From Acidobacteriota bacterium (GTDB lineage Bacteria; Acidobacteriota; Vicinamibacteria; Vicinamibacterales; UBA8438): DNA of 45,043 bases. The stretch spans positions 1 through 45,043 of the forward strand of contig WTFV01000253.1 of the NCBI GenBank assembly GCA_011523845.1. The letters are read 5' to 3'. A program made the translations under genes and the position numbers. Positions within the stretch are counted from its first letter, which is position 1. Each line of letters opens with the position of its first letter. The notes beneath the pieces were generated by a model. The model searched no databases. It saw only the letters and a list, made by a program, of their open reading frames with translations, and was not told the DNA's origin. Of the stretch, positions 35,062 through 45,043 are shown one piece after another.

Positions 35062-36639
35062 CTAGTCCAAGAGCGTCGTGATGCCGGGACCACCACCAGT
35101 CCCGAGCGTCGCCAGAGCAACGTGTGCCTGCGCGGCCAGCGGAAGGGGCGCGACATTGCCAACGTAGTGTGCATGGATGATGCGATCGATTCCCGCCCCA
35201 ACAAGGGGAGCAGCCGTCCGAAGGCTTGCCCTCAAGGCAACGGCATCCATTCGTGCCCCATGAAGAACCATATTTCTCTGCCGATATAGCCGGCGGAAGG
35301 CACTGACTGCGTGTTCCTGGACGCGCGACAACGTACGGCGTGGTTCGCGAAGCATCCTCAAGGTTCTGGCCGCCGTGGCACTTACAGAGCCCGCGAGCCC
35401 ATTTGCTGATAGTGTTCCTGTCGTTAGTGCCTCCGCGACGATATCGCATCGCCGACGATTCTCGTCAACTCCTCTCAGCCGTTCGGCGAAGCCCCCGTCG
35501 CTACGGGAAATATCGTAAGATAGGATCGTCAATTCCGCCCGGGGGTAAGAACAAGCGACCAGCATCGCCAAGCGGTCGGCGGCCTCGGCGCGATCGCTGC
35601 CAGGTTCGCTCAAGAGCGCCTCTATCGCGGCCCATCCGCCCGCCACAGCCGCACTTGGCGAACTCGACTGCAAGTGTGACAACAGCTCGATTGCCGCGCT
35701 TATTCCTCCGGAGGAATAAGCGTCGTACAGTTGGTTTTCTCGCTCAAGAGCTTCCACCCAAACACCACGCTTGACGCTATCCAGTCGATGCGGTGTGCGC
35801 ATCCCCTGTATCCAAACGCGCCCCAATAACGACAGGTCTCTTCTCGTGCCGATTGCGACACGAGCACCCAACTGATCCAATAGTTCAGACACACGGACGA
35901 CGGCGGCATCGGGATCTAACGCCTCAACCCGAAAGAGAAAGCCACCGTTGTGCCGGATTTCCGTCACGTCGAATTTCTCCGCTCGAAGCCATGCCGCAAC
36001 CTGGACGGGGGACCGCCATTCTGACGGCGCTTTGGGAGAACCTGTCAATCGAATAGCACGCGAGACGGGTACCATGATGTCGAAACCGCGCTCGGGCCTC
36101 AACGCGAGTTGTTGTGCATCATCGACAATATCAGCAAGTGATCTAGTGCCCTGTTCGTACTTCAAGCGGTACTTCCACCACCTATGCAAGAAGTCAGAGC
36201 TATACCCGACATCCAACAAGTGGGATGTAACCGCGCGTGCGGTCTGTTCTACATCGGGAGGATGGCGATCTCGTAGCGCCTGAGCCCATCGTGCCAAGTA
36301 CTCGGTTCGTAGTCGTACCTCTTGCTGCGCAATGATGTGATACTTCAGGCTGTCCAGACGGACGTCCGGCTTCAAAGCGCGCTGAAGTACTTTCTTTTCC
36401 TCTTCGGTTCCTGCTCCGGGATCGGTCCCGACGGTCTTTTGCACCACGTTAGCGAGAAAGCTCAGGGAGGGCCGACTCAAGACACCAGCGTTGACCGCTT
36501 CTGCCGCCTCAAGCACCTCGCGGAGCATCAAGCTGAGGCTGACGTTCCAGAGCCTGCGATTCCATGGAGACCTGGAATCCAGGAAGTCGAGCAACCGCTC
36601 ACCCGTGTGGACGTCGGACTCATTGACTGGGTCGAGCAT
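35062..36639 (-). CDS. HEPN-motif protein, possible abortive-infection/defence effector
   Basis: 525 residues, no signal peptide or membrane helix. A long helical N-terminal region (REVLEAAEAVNAGVL; KYHIIAQQEVRLRTEYLARW), a middle domain (RAIRLTGSPKAPSEWRSPVQVAAWLRAEKFDVTEI, VWVEALEREN) and a C-terminal region with VAGGWAAIEALLSEPGSDR and FRRLYRQRNMVLHGARMD. The last contains R-x4-H (R455, H460) in the RNMVLH form used by Apea/HEPN ribonucleases. The gene is visibly richer in A/T than its neighbours and has no partner gene, suggesting recent acquisition. I infer an RNA-targeting defence protein; no exact family assigned. Confidence 0.6.
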   Translation of the reverse strand: MLDPVNESDVHTGERLLDFLDSRSPWNRRLWNVSLSLMLREVLEAAEAVNAGVLSRPSLSFLANVVQKTVGTDPGAGTEEEKKVLQRALKPDVRLDSLKYHIIAQQEVRLRTEYLARWAQALRDRHPPDVEQTARAVTSHLLDVGYSSDFLHRWWKYRLKYEQGTRSLADIVDDAQQLALRPERGFDIMVPVSRAIRLTGSPKAPSEWRSPVQVAAWLRAEKFDVTEIRHNGGFLFRVEALDPDAAVVRVSELLDQLGARVAIGTRRDLSLLGRVWIQGMRTPHRLDSVKRGVWVEALERENQLYDAYSSGGISAAIELLSHLQSSSPSAAVAGGWAAIEALLSEPGSDRAEAADRLAMLVACSYPRAELTILSYDISRSDGGFAERLRGVDENRRRCDIVAEALTTGTLSANGLAGSVSATAARTLRMLREPRRTLSRVQEHAVSAFRRLYRQRNMVLHGARMDAVALRASLRTAAPLVGAGIDRIIHAHYVGNVAPLPLAAQAHVALATLGTGGGPGITTLLD

Positions 36640-36880
36640 CCTGAGCTATCCTGACATTAGGACGGCACACGTCCGAGGTCTATCAGGGGGCGAGTCCCTC
36701 CGCGCCGTGACCCCTTCAGGGTTCGGTGATGCGAGGCGCAGCCCCCGTTCCATTCCTTGAAGTCGGGCTTGCCGGCTACGCGTGATGCCCCAGCGACGGA
36801 CGTTCTTGTCTGGGCTTCCCCGGTAGCTCGGTTCGAGCACTCCCTGCGTCACCGCGGATCCCACTTCCTGTCCGGCTCCG
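36640..36880. other. Unexplained 240-bp segment
   Basis: Between the HEPN gene and the PQQ dehydrogenase, both on the reverse strand. It has several GC-rich self-complementary stretches and a GGTTCGAGCACTCC string reminiscent of a tRNA T-arm, but the remaining tRNA elements do not fold around it. A reverse-strand frame is open through the region but shows no domain. It may be the transferred segment's border or a structured RNA. Confidence 0.3.
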
Positions 36881-38593
36881 TCACCTCGCGGCGATGGCCC
36901 GTTGCGGCAGCGCGAACACAAAGACGGCGTTCGTCCGGCCGCCTCCGACCGGCGCCGCCAGGTACTGCCGGCCGTCGACCGCGTAGGTGATCGGGAAGCC
37001 CTGCACCGAGCCGGGCAGGCGCGTGCGGAACAGCACCTCGCCGGTCTCGACGTCGTGGATGAACAGGTTGCGGTCCGTGTCGGCGCTCACGACCAGACCG
37101 CCGGCCGTGGTCAGGGCCGCTCCGCCCGGCCGCGTGGCCATCGAGTGGCGCCAGATGATCTCGCCGCTGTCGATGTCCATCGCGATGAGATGGCCGGCAT
37201 GCTCCCCGCTGTCGGGATGCACCCGGCTCCCCCGCGAGAACCAGCCGCGATCGGCGTAGTAGTCGTTCCCCTCGACCTGCTCCAGCTCGGTGAACATGCC
37301 GGTCACGCAGGTCGGGTGGATGGGGATGTAGAGCGCCTGCGTCTCCGGATGGTAGGCGCTCGCGCGCCAGTTGCGGATGCCGCCGAAGTCGGGACAGAAG
37401 TCGAGCTCGACGCCGGCCACCGGGATCATCTCGGGCCGGTAGGTCACCGCGCCGGTCCCGGGTTCGACGTCGAGGACGTTCTGATAGCCGAGATCGTGCG
37501 CGGCGACGAACGCGCCGGTGGCCCGGTCGAGCTCCCACAGGATGCCGTGCTTGCCCATCTTGAACAGCGATTTCCGTCCCCGGTGGTCGATGAGCACGCT
37601 CTCGAAGACGTCGTCGAGATCGTGCGTCTCCCCCGGCACGAACTGGAAGTACCACACGAGGTCGCCGGTCGCGGGATCCAGGGCCAGCACGCTGTTCGTG
37701 TACAGCGCGTCGCCGTCCGTCTTGCGCGAGACGCGGGCCCACGGCTTGGCCTGCGAGGTCGACCAGTAGGTCAGGTTCGTCTCCGGGTCGTAGCTGCCCG
37801 GGATCCACGAGTCGGCGCCGGCGCGGAAGGTCAGCGGCAGGTCGCCCCAGGTATCGCCCCCCGGGTCGCCCGGGCGCGCGATGGTGGAGGTGCGCCACAC
37901 CTGCTCTCCCGTATCCGGGTCGTGGGCGGAGATGAAGCAGACGTCGTTCTTGTAGTTCTGGCACCCGGTCATGCCGGACACGATGTTCCCGTTCACCACG
38001 ATCGGCCCGCTCGTATAGCGATACCCGAGCCGGTAGTCGGCGACGGTGTGATCCCAGACCACCTCGCCGGTGGCCGCGTCGAGCGCCACGATGTGGGCGT
38101 CCGACGTATTGACGAAGATCTTGTCGCCATGGATCGCGATCGAGCGAGTCCGCATGCCGGCGCCCACCGCATCGAGGAAGTCGGTCGAGGCCTCGAACTC
38201 CCGGCGGTACTCCCAGATGCGATCCCCGGTCGCCGCATCCACCGCCTGGACGATGTTGCGGGGGCTGGGGATGAACATCACCCCGTCGTGCACCAGCGGG
38301 GCGGCCTGGCTCAGCCCCGGCCCGAGCTGCCATCCCCAGACGAGCTGCAACTGGTCGACGTTCTCCCGGTCGATCTGGTCCAACGGGCTGTAGCCCCAAC
38401 CGTCGAGGGTGCGCCGCCAGTTCAGCCAGTCGGCCGGGTCGGGATCCTGCAGCATCTCGTCGGTGACCGGCGTGAGGTCGCGCCCCTGGGCGCCGGCCGC
38501 GGCGCAACCCAGAAGCACGATGAGCGCCGCTCCGGCGGCGCGTTCGATCCGTTTCGCCAACAGACTCCGCGTCCGTCCCTGCCTTGCGGCCAT
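36881..38593 (-). CDS. PQQ-dependent quinoprotein dehydrogenase
   Basis: 570 residues, with a signal peptide or lipobox-like N-terminus (LIVLLGCAAAGAQ). The propeller blades carry the typical tryptophan-docking repeats: AVDAATGDRIWEY, ALDAATGEVVWDH, AHDPDTGEQVWRT, ALDPATGDLVWYF and AMDIDSGEIIWRH. W-x-W near the start (LNWRRTLDGWGYSPLDQI) and GDTWGD-PLTF also match the family. It oxidises an alcohol or similar substrate in the periplasm with PQQ and a cytochrome acceptor; the substrate is not known and no cytochrome gene lies next to it. ATG 38593 is the natural start. Confidence 0.88.
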   Translation of the reverse strand: MAARQGRTRSLLAKRIERAAGAALIVLLGCAAAGAQGRDLTPVTDEMLQDPDPADWLNWRRTLDGWGYSPLDQIDRENVDQLQLVWGWQLGPGLSQAAPLVHDGVMFIPSPRNIVQAVDAATGDRIWEYRREFEASTDFLDAVGAGMRTRSIAIHGDKIFVNTSDAHIVALDAATGEVVWDHTVADYRLGYRYTSGPIVVNGNIVSGMTGCQNYKNDVCFISAHDPDTGEQVWRTSTIARPGDPGGDTWGDLPLTFRAGADSWIPGSYDPETNLTYWSTSQAKPWARVSRKTDGDALYTNSVLALDPATGDLVWYFQFVPGETHDLDDVFESVLIDHRGRKSLFKMGKHGILWELDRATGAFVAAHDLGYQNVLDVEPGTGAVTYRPEMIPVAGVELDFCPDFGGIRNWRASAYHPETQALYIPIHPTCVTGMFTELEQVEGNDYYADRGWFSRGSRVHPDSGEHAGHLIAMDIDSGEIIWRHSMATRPGGAALTTAGGLVVSADTDRNLFIHDVETGEVLFRTRLPGSVQGFPITYAVDGRQYLAAPVGGGRTNAVFVFALPQRAIAAR

Positions 38594-38630
38594 CGGCGTC
38601 CCTCCCCTGTTGCGTTTCCCCGACTATAGC

Positions 38631-38739
38631 CGACACGGCCGCCCGCCGACGCGCGTTTCGACGGCACGCCGGCGGGGCCCAGGGAGGAGCGGTCGAAGAC
38701 GGCGACACGCCCGCCCGCCGACGCGCGTTTCGACGGCAC
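38631..38739. repeat. Repeat pair B: two 37-bp direct repeats, 35-bp spacer
   Basis: 38631-38667 and 38703-38739 are identical over 37 bp except at one base, beginning CGACACG and ending GCGTTTCGACGGCAC. The spacer (38668-38702) is 35 bp. The repeat contains an imperfect stem (GCCGTCG with CGTCGGC, on the reverse strand). It lies between the PQQ gene and the DUF4143 ATPase gene, non-coding. Confidence 0.85.
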
Positions 38740-38830
38740 CTGAAGGGTCGCGGCACGCAATGTCCCGGGAGGCACGTGCACGCCGCGCGCCCGCGCTGGA
38801 CGTCGGCTGCGGATCGGCAGATCCGCGGCG

Positions 38831-38870
38831 TACTACGGATGTGCCGCGTAGTTTCGTCAGATCCGTAGTA
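38831..38870 (+). promoter_or_regulatory. Inverted repeat in the promoter region of the DUF4143 ATPase
   Basis: TACTACGGAT at 38831-38840 and its exact complement ATCCGTAGTA at 38861-38870, 20 bp apart, with a further GCGTAGT half-like element between. The second arm ends 10 bp before the start codon, so a bound dimer or the RNA hairpin would cover the ribosome binding region. Probably an operator; the regulator is unknown. Confidence 0.5.
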
Positions 38871-38880
38871 AGCTTCAGAT

Positions 38881-40092
38881 ATGCCGCAGGTGTGGATCGA
38901 CAGGACCTTTCAGCCGGTGCTGACCGCGCCGGCCGAGCACTTGCGCCTCTTTCCGGTATGGCTGCTGCTCGGACCACGACAAGTCGGCAAGAGCTCGCTT
39001 CTGCAGAAGTGCGCCGGCGGCCATGCCTACGTCAGCCTCGACGACCTCGCCACGCGGGAGCGCGCCAACCGGGATCCGATCCTGTTCGTGCGGGAGCTCA
39101 CGCCGCCTTTCGTGATCGACGAGATCCAGTACGCGCCCCGACTGCTGAGCCCCATCAAGCAACTGGTGGACGCCGGCGACCTCCCCCCCGGCGCCATCCG
39201 CCTGACCGGATCACAGAGCTACGAGGTGATGGAAGGGGTAGCGGAGACGCTGGCAGGCCGGGTGGCTATCCTCAATCTGCTCGGCCTTTCGGACGAGGAG
39301 AAGGCCCTGCCCCCGATTCTGCCGCCCGACGACTACTTCCGCAGACTGCTCGAAACCGGTTTCCCCAGGCTGCACGGCATCGAAGACCGCGCGGCTCGCG
39401 ACCTGTACCTTTCGTCGTACGTCCAGACCTACATCGAACGGGACATTCGCGAGCTGCTGCGCATCGAGAAGCGCCGGGAGTTCGAGGCCTTCGTCAAGCT
39501 CTGTGCGTTGCGCACCGGCCAGATCGTCAACTACGACGATCTCGCGCGCGACGCGGGCGTGTCCGCGGCCACGGCCAGGAGCTGGCTCAGCCTCCTGGAA
39601 GACGGTTTTCTCATCCGGTTGCTGTCGCCGTACTTCACCAACCGGACGCGGAGGATGATCAAGAGTCCCAGGCTCTACTTCCTCGATGCCGGTCTGGCCG
39701 CCTGGCTGGGCGGCTGGCGCACCGCGGAGGCGGCGCGCCTCGGACCGCTGGGCGGCGCCCTCTTCGAGACCCACGTGCTGGCGGAGGTCATCAAGCGCTT
39801 CCGCCATCGCGCTCGCGAGGTGGACGTCCATTTCTGGCGCACCCGCGACGGGCAGGAGATCGACTTCCTGTTCGAGAGCGACGGACGAACATGGCCCGTC
39901 GAGGTCAAGCTCGGATCCCCTCGCTACGACCGGCTACCCTCGCTGGAACGCATCTCGGAGCCGAACTGGCAGGACGGACAGGTGGTCTCCCTCGCCGCGC
40001 CTGCCCAGCCCGTGCGCATCACGAACAACTGGGCGCTGTGCCTGCCCGGCGCGCTGGACGTCGGCGTCGCTCCCGACCGGGCGACGCCCTGA
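38881..40092 (+). CDS. DUF4143-type AAA ATPase (AAA_14)
   Basis: 403 residues. Walker A is LLGPRQVGKSSLLQ (about residues 29-42), sensor/Walker B region is PFVIDEIQYAPRLL, then LTGSQSYEVMEGVAETLAGRV, all AAA_14. The C-terminal DUF4143 half has TYIERDIRELLRIEKRREFEAF, NYDDLARDAGVSAATARSWL (a winged helix) and HFWRTRDGQEIDFLFE-WPVEVKLG, a PD-(D/E)XK nuclease-like core (D and E-x-K). Such proteins are widespread, mobile and of unsettled function, sometimes described as toxin- or defence-related. The promoter carries an inverted repeat. Confidence 0.85.
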   Translation: MPQVWIDRTFQPVLTAPAEHLRLFPVWLLLGPRQVGKSSLLQKCAGGHAYVSLDDLATRERANRDPILFVRELTPPFVIDEIQYAPRLLSPIKQLVDAGDLPPGAIRLTGSQSYEVMEGVAETLAGRVAILNLLGLSDEEKALPPILPPDDYFRRLLETGFPRLHGIEDRAARDLYLSSYVQTYIERDIRELLRIEKRREFEAFVKLCALRTGQIVNYDDLARDAGVSAATARSWLSLLEDGFLIRLLSPYFTNRTRRMIKSPRLYFLDAGLAAWLGGWRTAEAARLGPLGGALFETHVLAEVIKRFRHRAREVDVHFWRTRDGQEIDFLFESDGRTWPVEVKLGSPRYDRLPSLERISEPNWQDGQVVSLAAPAQPVRITNNWALCLPGALDVGVAPDRATP

Positions 40093-40136
40093 GCGCAGAG
40101 GACTGCATTCCTGCTCCAGCGCCGCCGATTGTCGCC

Positions 40137-43043
<2,907 letters not shown>

Positions 43044-43050
43044 GCGGGGC

Positions 43051-43431
43051 TCAGCCGGCGCCGCCGACGAGCTCGCCGTAGGCCGCCGCGTCCAGCAGCG
43101 CGCCGACCTCGTCGGGATCGTCCAGCTCCAGCACGATCATCCAGGTCGCGTGCGGATCCCGGTTGACGGCTTCCGGGGTGTCGGCCAGCGCCGCGTTGAC
43201 CTCGACGACCGTGCCGGCGACGGGACAGTAGAGATCCGATACGGCCTTGACCGATTCGATGGATCCGAACTGCTCGCCCCCCTTGAAGGAGCCGCCCACC
43301 TGCGGCAGCTCCACGAAGACGACGTCGCCAAGCTGCTCCTGCGCGTAGTGGGTGACGCCCACGCGGCCGCGCCCGTTCTCCACCCGGATCCACTCGTGGT
43401 CCTTCGTGTACTTCAGCTCTTGCGGATACAT
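43051..43431 (-). CDS. gcvH: Glycine cleavage H protein (lipoyl carrier)
   Basis: 126 residues. KYTKDHEWIRVENGRGRVGVTHYAQEQLGDVVFVELPQVG is the classic start; the lipoylated lysine is K62 in GSIESVKAVSDLY; the C-terminus has NRDPHATWMIVLELDDPDE. It shuttles the methylamine group among P, T and L proteins. It follows gcvT after 71 bp. The L protein is not in this window; housekeeping lipoamide dehydrogenase usually serves. Confidence 0.95.
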   Translation of the reverse strand: MYPQELKYTKDHEWIRVENGRGRVGVTHYAQEQLGDVVFVELPQVGGSFKGGEQFGSIESVKAVSDLYCPVAGTVVEVNAALADTPEAVNRDPHATWMIVLELDDPDEVGALLDAAAYGELVGGAG

Positions 43432-43502
43432 CTCGCCTCGCCCGTCAATCGTCACCCGCGGCTCCGCCCGCCCCCATCGACCTCCCGGAAGTCTACGCCG
43501 TT

Positions 43503-44630
43503 CTACGATGCAGGCTCCCGGCGCGGACGCCTGTAGAACGGCATCCGCACGACCCGCGCGCGCAGGCGCCGGCCGCGCACGTCGATGGAGAGCTCCGTGT
43601 CGGACGCCGCCAGCTCGACCGGCACGTACGCCATGCCGATGGCTTTCTTGAGGTACGGCGTCCGGGTGCCGCTGGTGACCCGGCCGACGCGGTCCGCGCC
43701 CGCGTAGACCTCGTGATCGTGTCTCGCAATCCCGCGGTCGAGCATCTCGAAGCCGACCAGCTTGCGGCTCGGCCCCGATTCCTTCTGCGCGAGCAGCGCG
43801 TCCCGGCCGATGAACGATTCCTTGTCCCATCCGATGGTCCAGCCGAGTCCGGCTTCCAGCAACGTCGTCGTCTCGTCCATGTCGCTGCCGTAGAGACGCA
43901 TCCCCGCCTCGAGGCGGAGCGTGTCGCGGGCGCCGAGGCCCGCCGGGCGGAGGCCGTGCGCCCCGCCCGCCGCCAGCAATGCGGACCAGACCGCGTCGGC
44001 CTGTCCGGGCGGTACGAACAGCTCGAACCCGTCCTCGCCCGTGTAGCCGGTCCGCGAGATGGTGGCGCGGACGCCGGCCACCTCCCCGTTCTCGAACCGG
44101 TAGTAGCGGATGCCATCGACCTCGACCGCGGTCAGAAGCTGCAGAACGTCCACCGCCCGCGGCCCCTGCAGGGCGATCAACGCGTAGCGGCTGCTCGCGT
44201 TGACCGCCACCGCGTCGCCGGCCGCGCCGATCTGCTTGCGGATCCAGGCGACGTCCTTGGCGATGTTGGCCGCGTTGATGACCAGCAGATAGTGCCCGAC
44301 GGCAAGCTGGTAGACGAGCACGTCGTCGACGACCGTGCCCTCCGGCGTCGTCAGCGCGGAGTACTGCGCCCGCCCCGGCTCGAGCCGCCGCGCGTCGTTC
44401 GACGCGATGTGCTGCACCGCCGCCAGCGCGTCGTCGCCGGCTATCTCCACCTCGCCCATGTGGCTGACGTCGAACAGCCCCGCCGCGGTGCGCACCGCCT
44501 CGTGCTCCTCGGCGATGCCGCCGTACTGGACCGGCATGTCCCAACCGCCGAAGGGAGTCATGCGCGCCCCCAGGGCGACGTGTCGGGCGTGCAACGGGGT
44601 GGTCTTCGGAGCGGCCGGAGTGGGGGCCAT
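43503..44630 (-). CDS. gcvT: Glycine cleavage T protein (aminomethyltransferase)
   Basis: 375 residues from ATG 44630. PLHARHVALGARMTPFGGWDMPVQYGGIAEEH, VSHMGEVEI, ALQGPRAV, ISRTGYTGEDGFELFVPP and LRLEAGMRLYGSDMDE with a C-terminal GRVTSGTRTPYLKKAIGMAYV are family landmarks. It transfers the methylene unit to tetrahydrofolate and releases ammonia. First gene of the operon. Upstream lies a possible promoter (TTGACC and TACTGT, 18 bp apart, near 44680-44710) and a GTGCCGG/CCGGCAC hairpin. Confidence 0.95.
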   Translation of the reverse strand: MAPTPAAPKTTPLHARHVALGARMTPFGGWDMPVQYGGIAEEHEAVRTAAGLFDVSHMGEVEIAGDDALAAVQHIASNDARRLEPGRAQYSALTTPEGTVVDDVLVYQLAVGHYLLVINAANIAKDVAWIRKQIGAAGDAVAVNASSRYALIALQGPRAVDVLQLLTAVEVDGIRYYRFENGEVAGVRATISRTGYTGEDGFELFVPPGQADAVWSALLAAGGAHGLRPAGLGARDTLRLEAGMRLYGSDMDETTTLLEAGLGWTIGWDKESFIGRDALLAQKESGPSRKLVGFEMLDRGIARHDHEVYAGADRVGRVTSGTRTPYLKKAIGMAYVPVELAASDTELSIDVRGRRLRARVVRMPFYRRPRREPAS

Positions 44631-45001
44631 CGTGTGAACGAGGGTCGCCTGTGTCGGCGTGCCGGGCCTGCCGCCGGCACCCTCCAACAGTACTACGCGC
44701 CGCCGAGGGGGGTCAAGAACCTGCCCGCGCGCCCCTCGTCGGAATCTGTCGTCCTCCGCCCTGCAACGGGCCGCACCCCCGCGCCCCGTCCGCGCCGACC
44801 CGCCGGTCGTGAAGCCGGGCATCCCGCCGCCGATCCTGCGCTGTTTATCGCAGCGTGCCGACCTCTGTACCACGTTCCGCCCCACACTTGGGTTGCGTCG
44901 GGGTCCCGCTGGCCCCTTGCCTGGGCGCTATCGAAGCGCTTCGGTGTCCCTACCCGGACTAGTGGTCCGTCACGCCCTAATCTTCGGCCACGGACATGGG
45001 T
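44631..45001. other. Upstream region of gcvT, no recognised gene
   Basis: 371 bp. The first 80 bp hold the probable gcvT promoter and a GC-rich hairpin. A full glycine riboswitch is not present (see rejected items). The remainder has no coding frame with a recognisable product. Confidence 0.4.
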
Positions 45002-45043
45002 CTACAGCGCGTAATCGTTGACGAATCCCAGCACGTGGCACCC
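45002..45043 (-). CDS. Last codons of a gene entering from the right edge
   Basis: On the reverse strand the frame reads GCHVLGFVNDYAL and then TAG at 45002-45004. Thirteen codons cannot be identified, but the composition looks like a natural C-terminus, so a reverse-strand gene probably ends here. Very uncertain. Confidence 0.25.
   Translation of the reverse strand, partial: GCHVLGFVNDYAL

Noticed and set aside
36790..36850. A tRNA gene suggested by GGTTCGAGCACTCC
   Set aside because: No acceptor, D or anticodon arm pairs around it on either strand.
44631..44720. Possible glycine riboswitch ahead of gcvT (GGAGGG, GCCGA and CAGGCGA strings in order on the reverse strand)
   Set aside because: The spacing is too short, the P3 hairpin and the second aptamer are missing, and the likely promoter would start transcription inside the motif.

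Overview
The window is GC-rich bacterial chromosomal DNA with mostly short intergenic gaps. Several gene sets (a DUF1592-type cytochrome c protein paired with a Tat-exported DUF1552 protein, a BlaI/M56 pair, a PQQ quinoprotein, large secreted zinc metalloproteases, SMP-30/NHL propellers and very many toxin-antitoxin modules) suggest an Acidobacteriota genome, perhaps Vicinamibacteria, possibly from an environmental assembly. That is inference from family content; there is no rRNA or other marker gene here to prove it.

Layout. 1-2816: end of a phospho-signalling operon (PP2C phosphatase, membrane FHA protein, membrane VWA protein). 3012-6110: accessory patch with a VapBC-type pair, an intact AAA ATPase/PD-(D/E)XK nuclease pair, and two wrecked ATPase genes on the opposite strand. 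6308-13108: SMP-30-like lipoprotein, duplicated membrane protein, exported argininosuccinate-lyase-like protein, 892-residue zinc metalloprotease. 13148-15976: AbrB antitoxin with a gutted Doc toxin, then a BlaI repressor and BlaR1-like M56 protease fused to a second protease domain, behind a promoter with three dyad operators. 16105-23505: two paralogous membrane proteins (one frameshifted) flanking an unusual antitoxin/VapC pair, a GNAT acetyltransferase, a ParS-type antitoxin with a broken RES toxin, a lone VapC, an AT-richer three-gene cassette with a cysteine-rich protein, and the tail of a recombinase. 23589-34963: ankyrin protein, DUF1552 and DUF1592 genes, a broken AbiEii-like nucleotidyltransferase locus, AbrB/VapC, metallo-beta-lactamase-fold protein, DUF1499 and NHL proteins. 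35062-38593: AT-richer HEPN-motif protein (possible defence gene) and a PQQ dehydrogenase. 38881-44630: DUF4143-type ATPase and the glycine cleavage operon gcvT-gcvH-gcvP.

How it fits together. Housekeeping metabolism (glycine cleavage) and an exported oxidative/hydrolytic repertoire are interleaved with defence and addiction modules in various stages of decay: seven toxin-antitoxin-like loci, at least three of them broken or lacking a partner. The most unusual non-coding signal is a set of three unrelated-looking repeat pairs (37, 37 and 39 bp), each separated by exactly 35 bp. The best candidates for little-described systems are the ATPase/nuclease pair at 4035-5493, the HEPN protein at 35062-36639, the antitoxin at 17446-17925 and the cysteine-rich cassette at 21517-22821.
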